Of a stretch of 64,000 nucleotides of DNA, positions 1 to 10,325 are shown one piece after another (within the stretch, counting starts at the first letter, position 1; every line of letters starts with the position of its first letter). The translations under genes were made by a program, and so were the position numbers. The stretch is from contig NC_013441.1 in NCBI RefSeq assembly GCF_000024785.1, forward strand, positions 3,286,001-3,350,000, in the 5' to 3' direction. The notes beneath the pieces were generated by a model. That model saw only the letters and a list, made by a program, of their open reading frames with translations. It searched no databases and was not told the DNA's origin. This stretch comes from Gordonia bronchialis DSM 43247 (GTDB lineage: Bacteria > Actinomycetota > Actinomycetes > Mycobacteriales > Mycobacteriaceae).

Positions 1-593
1 CGCTCCTCGCCGGTATGCTGGCGGTCGCACTGCTGGCGCTGACGACTCGCGGTATGCATCTCGACGGCCTGGCCGACACCGCCGACGGTCTGGGATGCTA
101 CGGACCGCCGAGCCGCGTCACCGAAGTGATGCGCAGCGGGACCGTCGGACCGTTCGGCGTGGCCACCCTCGTCCTGGTGCTCGGCATCCAGGGCGTTGGA
201 TTCGGCGCACTGTTCGACCAATCACGGTGGTATGACGCAGCTTTCGCAGTGGCCCTGGGACGCGTCGGCGTGCTGGTCGCCGCCCGCCGGGGGCTGGCCC
301 CGGCCCATCCCGACGGCTTCGGAGCGCTCGTCGCGGGAACCCAGCGGAACGCGCTCGTGGTCTGGGCGGCGCTCGCCCTGGCCGCCGCCGCCGTGTGCGG
401 ATTCGACGTCAGCACAGGCGTTTTCGACCTACCAGCGGCGGTCACCGCGATGCTCGTCGTGCTCGTCGTGGCTGTCGTCGTCTGGCTGTTCACCGCCCAT
501 TGCGCACGGCGGATGGGCGGCATCACCGGCGATGTGCTGGGCGCGACGATCGAGCTGGGAACCGCGATCTCCGTCGTCGGGCTGCTGGCCTGA
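1..593 (+). CDS. cobS: Adenosylcobinamide-GDP ribazoletransferase (cobalamin synthase), 5'-truncated by window edge
   Basis: CobS joins adenosylcobinamide-GDP to alpha-ribazole(-phosphate), the last assembly step of cobalamin synthesis, and is an integral membrane enzyme. The reading frame is open from base 3, so the start lies outside the window. The visible part carries the family signature HLDGLADTADGLGCYGPPSR followed by RSGTVGPFG, with several hydrophobic membrane segments. The C-terminus ends normally (stop 591-593), so about one fifth to one quarter of the protein is missing on the left. In mycobacteria cobS precedes ilvE in the same arrangement as here. The other cobalamin gene in the window, cobD, is 36 kb away. 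Confidence 0.93.
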   Translation, partial: LLAGMLAVALLALTTRGMHLDGLADTADGLGCYGPPSRVTEVMRSGTVGPFGVATLVLVLGIQGVGFGALFDQSRWYDAAFAVALGRVGVLVAARRGLAPAHPDGFGALVAGTQRNALVVWAALALAAAAVCGFDVSTGVFDLPAAVTAMLVVLVVAVVVWLFTAHCARRMGGITGDVLGATIELGTAISVVGLLA

Positions 594-620
594 CCCGGCC
601 ACCGCCCCCCGATAGACGCC

Positions 621-1727
621 TCAGCGCCGGTAGAGCTCCGTCATCCAACCGTGCGTGTCGGCGAAGGTGCCGCGCTGGATGCCGGTGAGGGTGTCGCGCA
701 GCGCCTGGGTCACCTCGCCGGTCTCGCCGCCGGCGATCACGTAGTCCTCGTGGTCGCCCTTGACCCGGCCCACGGGGGTGATGACCGCGGCAGTGCCGCA
801 GGCGAAGACCTCGGTGATGTCACCGGAGGCAACGCCCTTGCGCAGTTCCTCGGTGGTGATCCGTCGTTCCTCGACCGCGAACCCCGCGTCGGTGGCCAGT
901 GTGAGCAGCGAGTCACGCGTGATGCCCGGCAGCAGTGATCCGGTCAGTTCCGGGGTGACCAGCCGGGCGTCGGCGCCGGACCCGAACACGAAGAAGAGGT
1001 TCATGCCGCCCATCTCCTCGATGTAGCGACGTTCCACCGCGTCGAGCCAGACCACCTGATCGCAGCCCTGCTCGGTGGCCTGCCGCTGCGCGAGGAATGC
1101 GGCCGCATAGTTGCCGCCGCACTTCGCGAAACCGGTACCACCGGGAGCGGCCCGCACGTACTCGGTGCTGAGCCACACGCTGACCGGTTTGATGCCCCCG
1201 GCGAAGTAGGCGCCGGCCGGTGAGGCGATCACCGAGTAGATGTACTTCGACGACGGGGCGTTGACGCCGAGACTCGCCTGCGAGGCGAACATGAACGGAC
1301 GCAGATAGAGCGACTCCTCGCCACCGGCGGCGGGAACCCACTCGTTGTCCGCGGCGAGCAGCGCGCGCAGTGAGGCGATGAAATCCTCGACGGGCAACGG
1401 CGGCATCGCGAGGCGTTCTGCGGAACGCTGCAGACGCTCGGCGTTGGCCTCGGGACGGAACGCGGCAATCGAGCCGTCGGGCTGCCGGTAGGCCTTGAGT
1501 CCCTCGAAGACCTCTTGCCCGTAATGCAGCACCATCGCCGACGGATCGAGTGCGATGGGGCCGTACGGGGTCACCTTCGCGCTGTGCCATCCAAGGTCCG
1601 CGTCGTAATCGATCATCACCATGTTGTCGGTGAAATGCCGGCCGAAACCGGGGGTGGCGAGGATCTCCGCACGCCGCGATTCCGACACCGGATGGGGATG
1701 CTCGTTACGGGTGAACTGCAAGGTCAT
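621..1727 (-). CDS. ilvE: Branched-chain amino acid aminotransferase
   Basis: A PLP fold-type IV transaminase that interconverts Leu/Ile/Val and their 2-oxo acids with glutamate/2-oxoglutarate. The 368-aa length fits the family. Visible landmarks are the N-terminal IDYD...[12 protein letters not shown] and [14 protein letters not shown] blocks, the PLP-lysine block [15 protein letters not shown] (Lys about 202), and the class-IV signature region [13 protein letters not shown]. The ATG at 1727 (MTLQF) is chosen because homology begins there; an in-frame ATG at 1736 and another at 1766 are alternatives. Its 5' end faces the divergent DUF2200 gene, so the roughly 80-bp gap probably holds both promoters. 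Confidence 0.95.
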   Translation of the reverse strand: MTLQFTRNEHPHPVSESRRAEILATPGFGRHFTDNMVMIDYDADLGWHSAKVTPYGPIALDPSAMVLHYGQEVFEGLKAYRQPDGSIAAFRPEANAERLQRSAERLAMPPLPVEDFIASLRALLAADNEWVPAAGGEESLYLRPFMFASQASLGVNAPSSKYIYSVIASPAGAYFAGGIKPVSVWLSTEYVRAAPGGTGFAKCGGNYAAAFLAQRQATEQGCDQVVWLDAVERRYIEEMGGMNLFFVFGSGADARLVTPELTGSLLPGITRDSLLTLATDAGFAVEERRITTEELRKGVASGDITEVFACGTAAVITPVGRVKGDHEDYVIAGGETGEVTQALRDTLTGIQRGTFADTHGWMTELYRR

Positions 1728-1807
1728 GGCGCCCATCGTACCGCCGGGGCACAACCGAATTCGCACGGGACTCCGACGGCGAAGGACGCGACACTACTCT
1801 TGGGACC

Positions 1808-2149
1808 ATGGACCGGATCTTCGGGATGAGCGTCGCGTCGGTGTATCCGCTCTACGTAGCCAAGGCCGAGAAGAAGGGCCGCACCAGGGCCGAGGTCGAC
1901 GAGATCATCGAGTGGCTCACCGGATTCGACGACGCCGCCCTGGCCGAGCACCTCGCGCGGGGCACGACGTTCCGGGACTTCTTCGCCGCGGCGGATCTGA
2001 ACCCGAGCGCGGCCCTGATCACCGGCTCGGTGTGCGGAGTCAAGGTGCAGGAGATCGACGATCCGCTGATGCGCAAGATCCGCTACCTCGACAAGCTCGT
2101 CGACGAGCTGGCCAAGGGACGACCGATGACGAAGATCCTGCGTACCTGA
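1808..2149 (+). CDS. DUF2200 family protein
   Basis: A 113-aa soluble protein recognisable as DUF2200 by RIF...[19 protein letters not shown] near the N-terminus, the central [29 protein letters not shown] stretch, and the ending [13 protein letters not shown]. Full length for the family; function unknown. The Asp/Glu/Lys-rich helical character suggests a small globular protein rather than a membrane or DNA-binding one. It is divergent from ilvE and convergent with gcvT and is not part of the mycobacterial gene order here, so it is probably an insertion into the backbone. A 17-bp tandem duplication sits exactly on its stop codon. Confidence 0.88.
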   Translation: MDRIFGMSVASVYPLYVAKAEKKGRTRAEVDEIIEWLTGFDDAALAEHLARGTTFRDFFAAADLNPSAALITGSVCGVKVQEIDDPLMRKIRYLDKLVDELAKGRPMTKILRT

Positions 2150-2169
2150 GATTCCTGCGTACCTGAGAT
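2136..2169 (+). repeat. 17-bp perfect tandem duplication over the DUF2200 stop codon
   Basis: TCCTGCGTACCTGAGAT occurs twice in succession (2136-2152 and 2153-2169). The first copy contains the DUF2200 stop (2147-2149) and the second repeats it out of use (2164-2166). The gcvT stop begins two bases later. This looks like a replication-slippage duplication of the gene end. Confidence 0.95.
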
Positions 2170-2170
2170 T

Positions 2171-3280
2171 TCAGACGTGGCTCTCGACGAACGGCGGTAT
2201 GACCACCTCACACGGCAGGTCCCGTCCGCGGACGTCGATGCTCACCTCGTCGCCCTTGCGGACACCGGATGCGGTGTCGATCAGCGCGAGCGCGATTCCC
2301 TGTTTGAGGGTCGGCGAGAACGTTCCCGAGGTACACACCCCGATGCGCTCGCCGCCGGGCCCCGAACGCACCTCGCAGTCGGCACGCGGTACCCCGCGCC
2401 CGGTCGCGCGCAGCCCGTAGAGACGACGACGCGGCCCGGCCTCCTTCTCGGCCAGCAGCGCGTCGCGGCCACCGAAGTGCGGCTTGTCCCAGCCCACCGC
2501 CCAACTCGACCGCGCCTGCACCGGCGTGATCTCGGGTCCCAGCTCGTGCCCGTGCAGGGCGTAACCCATCTCGGTGCGCAGGGTGTCGCGCGCCCCGAGC
2601 CCGGCCGGCATCCCGCCGAGATCCCGAACACCGTCGAGCAGGGTGTCGAACACCGGACCGGCATCATCCCAGGAGGGCAGGATCTCGTAGCCGCGTTCAC
2701 CGGTGTAGCCGGTGCGGCACACCCGCACCGGACGCGCCCCGCCGGCGGTGACGAGTTCCGCGTCGACGAAGGCCATGTACTCCATGCCGGCCGGCAACCC
2801 GAGGCCCTCGAGCAGCTCCGGGCTGCGCGGTCCCTGTACTGCGAAGACGGCGTGGTCGCGGTGGCGGTCGGTGACGGTGACGCCGTCGGGGGCCGCGGCT
2901 CGCAGCACGTCGACGACGGCGGCCGTGTTGGCCGCGTTCGGGATCAGGAACACCTCGTCGTCGGACACCAGGTAGGCGATGAGGTCGTCGATCACGCCAC
3001 CGGAATCGTTGCAGCACAACGTGTATTGGGCCCGGCCCGGGCCGATCCGGCCGAGATCATTGGTGAGTGTCGCGTTCACCAACGCGGCCGCGCCGGGGCC
3101 CGACACCAGCGCCTTGCCGAGATGGCTGACGTCGAAGATGCCCACCGTCTCGCGCACCGCGGTGTGCTCGGCGACGGTTCCGGCATACGACACCGGCATA
3201 TCCCAGCCACCGAAGGCCGCGAACGATGCACACAGGGCGACGTGGCGATCGGCGATGGGACCGGCAAGCAGTTCACTCAT
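2171..3280 (-). CDS. gcvT: Aminomethyltransferase (glycine cleavage T protein)
   Basis: T protein takes the aminomethyl group from lipoylated H protein, releases ammonia, and forms 5,10-methylene-tetrahydrofolate. The 369-aa protein from ATG 3280 ([20 protein letters not shown]) shows [11 protein letters not shown] and [14 protein letters not shown] near the N-terminus, the folate-domain [13 protein letters not shown] block, [20 protein letters not shown], and the C-terminal barrel with [12 protein letters not shown]. Upstream in-frame codons (to 3337) lack family similarity. H and P protein genes are not in the window. No glycine riboswitch was recognised in the short gap before the start. 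The product uses lipoyl groups made through lipA/lipB encoded 6-7 kb away. Confidence 0.95.
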   Translation of the reverse strand: MSELLAGPIADRHVALCASFAAFGGWDMPVSYAGTVAEHTAVRETVGIFDVSHLGKALVSGPGAAALVNATLTNDLGRIGPGRAQYTLCCNDSGGVIDDLIAYLVSDDEVFLIPNAANTAAVVDVLRAAAPDGVTVTDRHRDHAVFAVQGPRSPELLEGLGLPAGMEYMAFVDAELVTAGGARPVRVCRTGYTGERGYEILPSWDDAGPVFDTLLDGVRDLGGMPAGLGARDTLRTEMGYALHGHELGPEITPVQARSSWAVGWDKPHFGGRDALLAEKEAGPRRRLYGLRATGRGVPRADCEVRSGPGGERIGVCTSGTFSPTLKQGIALALIDTASGVRKGDEVSIDVRGRDLPCEVVIPPFVESHV

Positions 3281-3345
3281 GGCCCACACGCTAATCGACT
3301 CCCTGATCGACGGCCGCGTGCCGGCCGCGATCCTCACCGACCGCG

Positions 3346-3951
3346 CTAATCCACGAGCACCCCGTACCCGATGATGCCGGGGTCGCTGCCCTGCCGATAC
3401 GTACGCAGCGTCACCCCGTCACGCTCGTTGCCGCCGACCGTGGTGATCTCGTCGCCGGCCACCGCCACCACGACGTTGGTGTGCTGCCCCATCGGGCTCG
3501 GCTTGTCGTAGAGCACGATGTCGCCGGGCGTCGGCCGATAGGTCGCCGGACGCAGCCGGCCCACGTCGCGGAGATGGTCGGTCAGGTTCGCCACCCCGGG
3601 GATGCGCCACGACCCGGAGTTCGGATTACGCAGCGGCACACCGGCTTCACGCATGGTCCAGCTCACGAAGTCCGCGCACCAGGGTTCGGTCACCCCCTGC
3701 GAATTAGGTCGTACCCGCCGGATTGTGCTCGTACTGTTCGCGGACGACGTCGACGACACGCGCCCGCTGCACCGGCAGGGTCGCGTCGACGGCCGGGAGT
3801 CGGGGCGGTGCGCCCCCAGCGCCGAGCGCACGCCCGGCAGATGACCGGTCGCGCCGGCCAGGACCACCCCGACGACGGCCACGGCGGCCAGCACGCCGAC
3901 GATCACGCCCGCACCCAACCCCCGCCGGCGCGTGGCTGCGCGTCCCGCCAT
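3346..3951 (-). CDS. Membrane-anchored CHAP-domain peptidase, with an internal frame-scrambled segment
   Basis: A 201-aa frame begins [15 protein letters not shown] and runs straight into an N-terminal membrane helix ([18 protein letters not shown]). The C-terminal half is a CHAP domain with the nucleophile context [16 protein letters not shown] and histidine context [12 protein letters not shown], as in amidases or endopeptidases that cut peptidoglycan. Between about 3707 and 3814 this frame gives low-complexity Ser/Arg/Thr residues, whereas the adjacent frame reads [20 protein letters not shown] followed by [10 protein letters not shown], which looks like the true linker. A missing G in the 5-base run at 3813-3817 and one extra base near 3704 would restore one continuous domain protein. 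The stop is at 3346. It lies between gcvT and pepA, a position not occupied by this gene in mycobacteria. Confidence 0.75.
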   Translation of the reverse strand: MAGRAATRRRGLGAGVIVGVLAAVAVVGVVLAGATGHLPGVRSALGAHRPDSRPSTRPCRCSGRVSSTSSANSTSTIRRVRPNSQGVTEPWCADFVSWTMREAGVPLRNPNSGSWRIPGVANLTDHLRDVGRLRPATYRPTPGDIVLYDKPSPMGQHTNVVVAVAGDEITTVGGNERDGVTLRTYRQGSDPGIIGYGVLVD

Positions 3952-4040
3952 GTGGCCCTCCCCGGTTCGTTCTCCCCACGGTATCCGGCGGCCATCCGCA
4001 TGTCGTTCGGTCAACGGAGCGCTGTGGCAGAGTTGATCGG

Positions 4041-5588
4041 GTGAGCAAGAACGAGACTGTCGACCGCACACGCGGCCCCGAACTGGAACTGTCCACCACC
4101 ATCGGCAAAGGCGACACCGCACTCGTCATCGGCCTGATCAGCGCATCGGGTTCCGACTCCCCCGATACCGAAGCCATCCCCGACGCCGAGCCCACCCTGG
4201 TCATCGGCGACGGTCTGCTCGACGACGCTCAGGCGAGTGAGATCTCCACGGCCCTGGCCGTTCTCGGCGCGAGCGGCTCGCATGGCGAGGTCACCCGCAT
4301 CGCTGCTCCGGCGTCGTTGCCGGTGGACCTCGTCGTCGCGGTGGGACTCGGTGGCGCCGACAACGTCGACGATCCCGATCAGCTCCGCCAGGCGGCCGGC
4401 ATCGCGGTGCGCTCACTGGAGGGCGTCGACTCCGCGGCCAGCACCCTGTCCTCGGTCAACCTGGCCGCCGCCGCGGAGGGCTTCTTCCTGGGCGCCTACC
4501 GGTTCGACGAGTTCCGCTCGGAGAAGACCACACCCCGCAAGGCGTTGCCCTCGACGATCACGCTGATCGTCGAGTCCAAGTCCAAAGAGGCCAAGGCCGA
4601 ACTCGAGCAGGCGACCACGATCGCCGACTGCGTCGCCATCGCCCGCGACTTCGTCAACACCCCACCGAGTCACCTCTACCCCGAGGAATTCGCCGCCCGC
4701 GCTCGCACGCTCGGCTCGAAGGCAGGTCTGGGCGTCGAGATCCTCGACGACACCGAGCTCGAGGCCAAGGGGTACGGCGGGATCATCGGTGTCGGCAAGG
4801 GCAGCTCACGCCTGCCGCGCCTGGTGCGGCTGACCCACAACAAGAAGTCCGCGAAGAAGGTCGCACTGGTCGGCAAGGGCATCACCTTCGACACCGGCGG
4901 CATCTCGATCAAGCCGGCGGCCAACATGGACCAGATGACCTCCGACATGGGCGGTGCCGCCGCGGTGATCGCGGCCACCATCCTGGCTGCCCGCCTCGAC
5001 CTCGACGTGTCGGTCACGGCGACCGTTCCGATGGCCGAGAACATGCCGTCGGGTACCGCGCAGCGCCCCGGTGACGTGCTGACCCAGTACGGCGGACGCA
5101 CCGTCGAGGTGCTCAACACCGATGCCGAGGGACGCCTGGTGCTGGCCGACGCCATCGTGCGCGCCTGCGAGGACGAGCCGGACTACCTCATCGACACCGC
5201 CACCCTGACCGGCGCGCAGATGGTCGCGCTGGGTACCCGCACACCGGGCGTCATGGGCACCGACGACTTCCGCGACCGGGTGGCCGCCCGCTCCGCCGAG
5301 GTCGGCGAGAACGCGTGGGCCATGCCGCTGCCGGCCGAACTGCGCGGCGATCTCAAGTCCCGCGTGGCCGATCTCGCCAACGTGACGCCGCATCGGTGGG
5401 GCGGCATGCTCGCCGCCGGATTGTTCCTCAAGGAATTCGTTCCCGAGGGCGTCGCATGGGCACACGTCGACATCGCCGGACCGGCTTTCAACACCGGCAG
5501 TCCGTGGGGCTACACCCCCAAGGGCGGCACCGGGGTACCGGTGCGCACCATCGCCGCGGTGCTCGCCGACATTGCCACCAACGGATGA
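4041..5588 (+). CDS. pepA: Leucyl aminopeptidase (M17)
   Basis: A cytosolic two-metal exopeptidase releasing N-terminal residues; equivalent to PepB (Rv2213) of M. tuberculosis. The 515-aa length is normal. The N-terminal macro-like domain is followed by the catalytic domain with the metal/substrate lysine in [15 protein letters not shown] (Lys about 279), [11 protein letters not shown], and the M17 signature [13 protein letters not shown] (residues 359-371). The GTG start at 4041 ([12 protein letters not shown]) is chosen because the upstream 106 in-frame codons overlap the CHAP gene promoter and have no family character. It ends in a short tandem repeat that includes the stop codon. Confidence 0.95.
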   Translation: MSKNETVDRTRGPELELSTTIGKGDTALVIGLISASGSDSPDTEAIPDAEPTLVIGDGLLDDAQASEISTALAVLGASGSHGEVTRIAAPASLPVDLVVAVGLGGADNVDDPDQLRQAAGIAVRSLEGVDSAASTLSSVNLAAAAEGFFLGAYRFDEFRSEKTTPRKALPSTITLIVESKSKEAKAELEQATTIADCVAIARDFVNTPPSHLYPEEFAARARTLGSKAGLGVEILDDTELEAKGYGGIIGVGKGSSRLPRLVRLTHNKKSAKKVALVGKGITFDTGGISIKPAANMDQMTSDMGGAAAVIAATILAARLDLDVSVTATVPMAENMPSGTAQRPGDVLTQYGGRTVEVLNTDAEGRLVLADAIVRACEDEPDYLIDTATLTGAQMVALGTRTPGVMGTDDFRDRVAARSAEVGENAWAMPLPAELRGDLKSRVADLANVTPHRWGGMLAAGLFLKEFVPEGVAWAHVDIAGPAFNTGSPWGYTPKGGTGVPVRTIAAVLADIATNG

Positions 5589-5624
5589 GCGGCCACCAAC
5601 GGCCGAGCGGCCACGAATCGGCCG
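5571..5624 (+). repeat. 18-bp imperfect tandem triplication at the pepA 3' end
   Basis: Three successive 18-bp units, ATTGCCACCAACGGATGA (5571-5588, last codons and stop of pepA), GCGGCCACCAACGGCCGA (5589-5606) and GCGGCCACGAATCGGCCG (5607-5624), share the core GCCACCAACGG. The second and third lie in the intergenic space before the E2 gene. It resembles the stop-codon duplication at 2136-2169. Confidence 0.85.
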
Positions 5625-5798
5625 GGCGTCGAATTGTCCCGACACGACGCGTGACCGAGTCGGTCGCCGGGTAGGGTTAGCCGAGGGTGACGGCTGACCC
5701 GCCACCAGCCCGGTGTCCGACGGCGCACACACCGTCGAGCACACAGCTTCGCATCACAACAGCACAGACAACAGTGTCGAGTTCAGGAGTCAACAACG

Positions 5799-7613
5799 AT
5801 GGCCTTCTCCGTCCAGATGCCCGCCCTCGGTGAAAGCGTCACCGAGGGGACAGTCACCCGGTGGCTGAAGGAGGAGGGCGACACCGTCGAGGCCGACGAG
5901 CCATTGCTCGAGGTGTCGACGGACAAGGTCGACACCGAGATCCCCGCACCCACCTCAGGTGTCCTCACCAAGATCATCGCGGCCGAAGACGACGTGGTGG
6001 AGGTCGGCGGTGAACTCGCGCTGATCGGTGACGCCGACGAGGCGCAGGACTCCGGTGACGACAGCGGTGACGACAGCAGCGGGGGCGACGAGCCCACCGA
6101 GGCAGCACCCGAGCCGGAGCCCGACGAAGCGGCCGCCGAGCCGTCCACCGATTCCGACGCGCCGGCCGAGAAGCCCACGGCCGACACCGGATCCGGGTCC
6201 GCGGAGGGCACCGACGTGCTCATGCCCGAGCTCGGCGAATCGGTCACCGAAGGCACCGTCACCAACTGGCTCAAGGCCGTCGGCGACGAGGTCGCCGCCG
6301 ACGAACCGCTGCTCGAGGTCTCCACCGACAAGGTCGACACCGAGATCCCCTCCCCGGTCGCGGGCACCCTGCTCGAGATCGTCGCCGAGGAGGACGACGT
6401 GGTCGAGGTCGGCGGCAAGCTCGCCGTCATCGGCGATGCGTCGGCGGCCAGGTCCACACCGGAACCCGAGCCGGAACCCGAACCCGAGCCGGAGCCCGAG
6501 CCGGAACCGGAACCCGCAGCCGAGAAGAAGTCCGAGCCGGCGAAGTCAGAGCCCGCGAAGTCGGAGTCGGCGAAGTCGGAGAGCAAGCCGGCCGAGTCCG
6601 AGAGCAAGCCCGCCGCAAGCAAATCCGAGGATCCGCCGACCGTCGAGTCGACCCCGTATGTGACCCCGCTGGTCCGCAAGTTGGCCGCGGAGAACGACAT
6701 CGACCTCAACTCGATCAAGGGCACCGGTGTGGGTGGTCGCATCCGCAAGCAGGATGTGCTGGCCGCGGCCGAGGCCAAGAAGGCCCCGGCTCCCGAGCCC
6801 GCCGCCCCGGCCGCCTCGTCGGCCCCGGCCGCTTCTGAGAAGAAGGCGTCGGCCTCGCCGGAGATCAAGCCGGAGCTCGCCGAGTTGCGCGGAACCACGC
6901 AGAAGATCAACCGCATCCGGCAGATCACCGCGAAGAAGACCCGCGAGTCGCTGCAGACCAGCGCTCAGCTCACCCAGGTCTTCGAGGTCGACATGACCAA
7001 GATCGTCGGGCTGCGCAAGGCGGCCAAGGAGTCGTTCCAGGCATCCGAGGGCGTCAACCTCACCTTCCTGCCGTTCATCGCGAAGGCCGTCGTGGAGGCG
7101 CTCAAGGCGCACCCGAACGTCAACGCGTCGATCGACGAGGACAAGAAGGAGATCACCTACTACGACAAGGTGCATCTCGGGATCGCGGTGGACACCCCGC
7201 AGGGTCTGCTGTCGCCGGTCATCCACAACGCCGACGACCTGTCGATCCCCGGCCTGGCCCGTGCCATCGCCGACATCGCGGCCCGCGCACGGAAGGGTGC
7301 GGGCGGTCTCAAGCCCGACGAGCTGGCCGGCGGCACCTTCACCATCACCAACATCGGCAGCCAGGGCGCGCTGTTCGACACCCCGATCCTGGTCCCGCCG
7401 CAGGCGGCGATGCTGGGCACCGGGGCGATCGTCAAGCGCCCCGTGGTGATCACCGGCGACGACGGATCGGAGTCGATCGCCGTGCGGTCGATGTCGTATC
7501 TGCCGCTGACCTACGACCACCGGCTGATCGACGGCGCCGACGCCGGCCGCTTCCTCACCACCGTGAAGAAGCGACTCGAGGGCGCCGCCTTCGCCGCCGA
7601 TCTCGGGCTCTAG
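5799..7613 (+). CDS. sucB: Dihydrolipoamide acyltransferase (E2) with two lipoyl domains
   Basis: The E2 core of 2-oxoacid dehydrogenase complexes. In mycobacteria the orthologue DlaT (Rv2215; often annotated sucB) works with AceE and Lpd in pyruvate dehydrogenase. Two nearly identical lipoyl domains occupy residues 1-77 and about 139-214, each with lipoyl lysine in [12 protein letters not shown] (Lys43 and Lys178). Flexible linkers follow, one an almost pure Pro-Glu repeat and one rich in Lys/Ser/Glu. A peripheral-subunit-binding domain ([29 protein letters not shown]) sits near 287-322. The catalytic domain ends with [13 protein letters not shown] (His about 574). A clear RBS (CAGGAGTCAACAACG) precedes ATG. 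lipB and lipA lie immediately downstream; the E1 partner aceE is at 55.6 kb. Confidence 0.95.
   Translation: MAFSVQMPALGESVTEGTVTRWLKEEGDTVEADEPLLEVSTDKVDTEIPAPTSGVLTKIIAAEDDVVEVGGELALIGDADEAQDSGDDSGDDSSGGDEPTEAAPEPEPDEAAAEPSTDSDAPAEKPTADTGSGSAEGTDVLMPELGESVTEGTVTNWLKAVGDEVAADEPLLEVSTDKVDTEIPSPVAGTLLEIVAEEDDVVEVGGKLAVIGDASAARSTPEPEPEPEPEPEPEPEPEPAAEKKSEPAKSEPAKSESAKSESKPAESESKPAASKSEDPPTVESTPYVTPLVRKLAAENDIDLNSIKGTGVGGRIRKQDVLAAAEAKKAPAPEPAAPAASSAPAASEKKASASPEIKPELAELRGTTQKINRIRQITAKKTRESLQTSAQLTQVFEVDMTKIVGLRKAAKESFQASEGVNLTFLPFIAKAVVEALKAHPNVNASIDEDKKEITYYDKVHLGIAVDTPQGLLSPVIHNADDLSIPGLARAIADIAARARKGAGGLKPDELAGGTFTITNIGSQGALFDTPILVPPQAAMLGTGAIVKRPVVITGDDGSESIAVRSMSYLPLTYDHRLIDGADAGRFLTTVKKRLEGAAFAADLGL
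6459..6515 (+). repeat. Pro-Glu hexanucleotide repeat tract inside the E2 linker
   Basis: A run of CC-rich hexamers (variants of CCGGAA/CCCGAG) encodes about nine Pro-Glu dipeptides between the second lipoyl domain and the subunit-binding domain. Such stiff, extended linkers let the lipoyl arm swing between active sites. The tract is likely to vary in length between strains. Confidence 0.8.
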
Positions 7614-7620
7614 GCCGGGC

Positions 7621-8505
7621 GTGCGAGTAGCCGTAGCCGGCTCCCAGGGGCTGATCGGTTCGGCCCTGGTCACCTCGTTGCGCGCGGCGGGCCACACGGT
7701 CCACCGTCTGGTCCGCCGCGAAGCGCTCGACGACGACGAATTCAGTTGGGACCCAGAGACCTTTGGCGTCCCGCCGGAGAGTCTCGACGGCGTCGACGCG
7801 GTGGTGAGCCTCGGTGGTGTCGGAGTCGGCAACCAGCGCTGGACCGGGCGGTTCAAGCAGGAGTTGCGGGACTCTCGGATCACCCCCACCGAGGTGCTCG
7901 CCGAGGCGGTGCGCGACGCCGGTGTGCCCACCTTCCTCAGTGCGAGCGCCACCGGCTTCTACGGGGACACGGGCAGCCACGCCGCCACCGAATCCGACCA
8001 CGCCGGTGACGGCTTCCTGGCCGGCCTGGTCACCGACTGGGAGCAGGCGGCCACCGCGAATGCGGGCCGCGACACCCGGGTGGTCCTGCTGCGCACCGCA
8101 CCGGTGCTGAGTCCGAAGGGCGGTCTGCTGGCCAAGCTGCGGCCGATCTTCCGGCTCGGTCTTGGCGGGCCGATCGGCGACGGCAAGCAGTACTTCTCGT
8201 GGATCAGCCTGGCCGACGAGGTGCGGGCCATCGAGTTCCTGCTCGGTTCGTCGATCTCGGGTCCGGTGAACCTCAGCGCACCCGCGCCGGTGCCGTTCGG
8301 CACCTTCGTCGACGCTCTGGGCCGTTCCGTGCACCGGCCGGCATTCCTGCCGGTTCCCGCCTTCGCCGCACGTTTCGTCGGTGGTGAGATGGCCGAGGAA
8401 ATGATCTTGTTCAGTCAGCGCGTTGTACCCGGCGTGTTGACCGACAATGACTTCACCTTCGATCATCCCGACATCGACTCGGCCCTGGAGTACACGCGTG
8501 GCTGA
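7621..8505 (+). CDS. TIGR01777-family NAD(P)-dependent epimerase
   Basis: A 294-aa extended short-chain dehydrogenase. The N-terminal Rossmann motif is [23 protein letters not shown], followed by [26 protein letters not shown] and ERTAPVL-type strands. The C-terminal part ([32 protein letters not shown]) is the DUF1731 extension typical of TIGR01777 proteins. The substrate is unknown. The GTG start lies 7 bp after the E2 stop, and the gene's end overlaps lipB by 8 bp, so it is co-transcribed with E2-lipB-lipA exactly as Rv2216 is in mycobacteria. The repeated linkage suggests a role tied to lipoate enzymes, but that is inference. Confidence 0.88.
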   Translation: MRVAVAGSQGLIGSALVTSLRAAGHTVHRLVRREALDDDEFSWDPETFGVPPESLDGVDAVVSLGGVGVGNQRWTGRFKQELRDSRITPTEVLAEAVRDAGVPTFLSASATGFYGDTGSHAATESDHAGDGFLAGLVTDWEQAATANAGRDTRVVLLRTAPVLSPKGGLLAKLRPIFRLGLGGPIGDGKQYFSWISLADEVRAIEFLLGSSISGPVNLSAPAPVPFGTFVDALGRSVHRPAFLPVPAFAARFVGGEMAEEMILFSQRVVPGVLTDNDFTFDHPDIDSALEYTRG

Positions 8506-9253
8506 CATCTCTGGACGCCCCGATTCCGGACTCCCCGAATCCGGATTGCCCGGACCGGTTCGTGCCGACGCCGGTCCGATCGAGGTCCGCGAACTCGGCA
8601 CCGTCGACTACCGCGACGCCTACGACATGCAGCACCGTCTGGCCGAGGAACGCGCGCAGGGCAGCCTCGATCACGACGTCCTGCTTCTGCTCGAGCACCC
8701 GTCGACCTACACCGCGGGCAAGCGGACCGAACCCGCGGATCGTCCGGTGGACGGATCACTGGTCATCGACGTCGACCGCGGCGGACGCATCACCTGGCAC
8801 GGTCCCGGCCAACTCGTCGGCTACCCGATCGTCCGCCTTCGTGAACCGCTCGACGTCGTGGAGTACGTGCGCCGGCTCGAGTCCGCCCTCATCGCCGTGT
8901 GCGGCACCGTCGGTGTCACGGCCGGTCGCGTCGCCGGGCGCTCAGGTGTCTGGATCGACGATTCGCCCGCGCGCAAACTCGGACAGATCGGCATCCGCGT
9001 CGCCAAAGGCGTTGCGCTACACGGCTTTGCACTCAACGTCGACCCGGACATGAGCGCCTTCGAAGCGATCGTTCCGTGCGGTATCGCCGACGCCGGAGTC
9101 ACCTCGCTGGTTCTGGAGACGGGCCGTCCGATCAGTGTCACCGACGTCGTGGCACCGGTCGCGCGTACCGTCGCCGCCGCCCTCGACGGCCACGACCCCG
9201 CCGCATCCGTCGCGGATGCGCACATCGGCTCGGGCGTAGGATCAGCACAGTGA
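8498..9253 (+). CDS. lipB: Lipoyl(octanoyl) transferase
   Basis: Moves octanoyl from acyl carrier protein to lipoyl domains, the first step of lipoate assembly. Conserved blocks visible: [57 protein letters not shown] and IVPCGI. The catalytic Lys is about residue 160 and Cys about 194. The GTG start at 8498 is supported by GGAG about 8 bp upstream and overlaps the epimerase end by 8 bp; an ATG 51 bp upstream would be buried in that gene. The first ~25 residues (Gly/Pro/Asp rich) are variable. It ends in a GTGA overlap with lipA, indicating translational coupling. Confidence 0.94.
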   Translation: MADISGRPDSGLPESGLPGPVRADAGPIEVRELGTVDYRDAYDMQHRLAEERAQGSLDHDVLLLLEHPSTYTAGKRTEPADRPVDGSLVIDVDRGGRITWHGPGQLVGYPIVRLREPLDVVEYVRRLESALIAVCGTVGVTAGRVAGRSGVWIDDSPARKLGQIGIRVAKGVALHGFALNVDPDMSAFEAIVPCGIADAGVTSLVLETGRPISVTDVVAPVARTVAAALDGHDPAASVADAHIGSGVGSAQ

Positions 9254-10278
9254 CCCCCGGCACCACCCCTGACACCGCACCCGACGGCCGCAAACTGCTC
9301 CGTCTCGAGGTGCGCAACGCGCAGACGCCCATCGAACGCAAACCCGAGTGGATCCGCACGCGCGCCACCATGGGTCCGGAGTTCACCGAACTCAAGGGAC
9401 TGGTGAAGCGCGAGGGCCTGCACACCGTCTGTGAAGAGGCCGGTTGCCCCAACATCTACGAGTGCTGGGAAGACCGCGAGGCCACCTTCCTCATCGGCGG
9501 CGAACAGTGCACCCGGCGATGCGATTTCTGCCAGATCGACACCGGTAGACCCGCTCCCCTCGACCGCGACGAGCCGCGGCGCGTCGCCGAGAGCGTCCAG
9601 GCGATGGGCCTGCGGTATTCGACGATCACCGGTGTCGCCCGCGACGATCTGCCCGACGAAGGTGCTTGGCTCTACGCCGAGACGGTACGGGCGATCCACC
9701 GCTTGAACCCCGGTACCGGCGTGGAGAACCTCATCCCCGACTTCCACGCCAAACCGGACCTGCTCGCCGAGGTCTTCGACGCCCGCCCCGAGGTGCTCGC
9801 ACACAATCTGGAGACCGTGCCGCGCATCTTCAAGCGCATCCGGCCGGCCTTCCGTTACGAGCGGTCGCTCGAGGTCCTCACCGCGGCCCGCGACTTCGGA
9901 CTGGTCACCAAGTCAAATCTGATCCTCGGCATGGGAGAGACCCCGCGCGAGGTGCAGTCGGCGATCGTCGACCTGCACGAGGCCGGTTGCGACATCCTGA
10001 CCATCACCCAGTACCTGCGCCCGTCGCCGCGCCACCACCCGGTGGAACGGTGGGTCAAGCCCGAGGAGTTCGTCGATCACTCCGAGTTCGCCAACGAGGT
10101 CGGCTTCGCCGGTGTGATGGCGGGCCCGCTGGTGCGGTCCTCCTATCGGGCGGGTCGGCTCTACGCACAGGCGATGGCCCGGCACGGTCGTGAACTCGCC
10201 CCGGCGATGGCTCATCTCGCCGACGAGGGCTCGGCCAGCCAGGAAGCCTCCAGCCTGATGGCCCGCCTCGGCCGCTGA
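9250..10278 (+). CDS. lipA: Lipoyl synthase
   Basis: A radical-SAM enzyme that inserts two sulfurs into protein-bound octanoyl groups. The 342-aa sequence shows the auxiliary-cluster cysteines in [12 protein letters not shown] (Cys61, 66, 72), the radical-[11 protein letters not shown] triad (Cys87, 91, 94), and the C-terminal RSSYRAG that supplies the serine ligand of the auxiliary cluster. GTG at 9250 overlaps the lipB stop by four bases (GTGA). Products modified in this neighbourhood include the E2 protein encoded upstream, plus GcvH, which GcvT needs. Confidence 0.96.
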   Translation: MTPGTTPDTAPDGRKLLRLEVRNAQTPIERKPEWIRTRATMGPEFTELKGLVKREGLHTVCEEAGCPNIYECWEDREATFLIGGEQCTRRCDFCQIDTGRPAPLDRDEPRRVAESVQAMGLRYSTITGVARDDLPDEGAWLYAETVRAIHRLNPGTGVENLIPDFHAKPDLLAEVFDARPEVLAHNLETVPRIFKRIRPAFRYERSLEVLTAARDFGLVTKSNLILGMGETPREVQSAIVDLHEAGCDILTITQYLRPSPRHHPVERWVKPEEFVDHSEFANEVGFAGVMAGPLVRSSYRAGRLYAQAMARHGRELAPAMAHLADEGSASQEASSLMARLGR

Positions 10279-10325
10279 TCCGACGCGCCGCCGAACCCGG
10301 CATCACGCAGTCGTAAGCTAGACCC

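Noticed and set aside
3281..3345. Glycine riboswitch before gcvT
   Set aside because: The gap is only about 65 bp and lacks the paired aptamer motifs.
5783..6928. 381-codon Ser/Gly-rich frame antisense to the E2 gene
   Set aside because: The Ser-Gly repeats are the reverse reading of the Pro-Glu linker of E2, not a surface protein.
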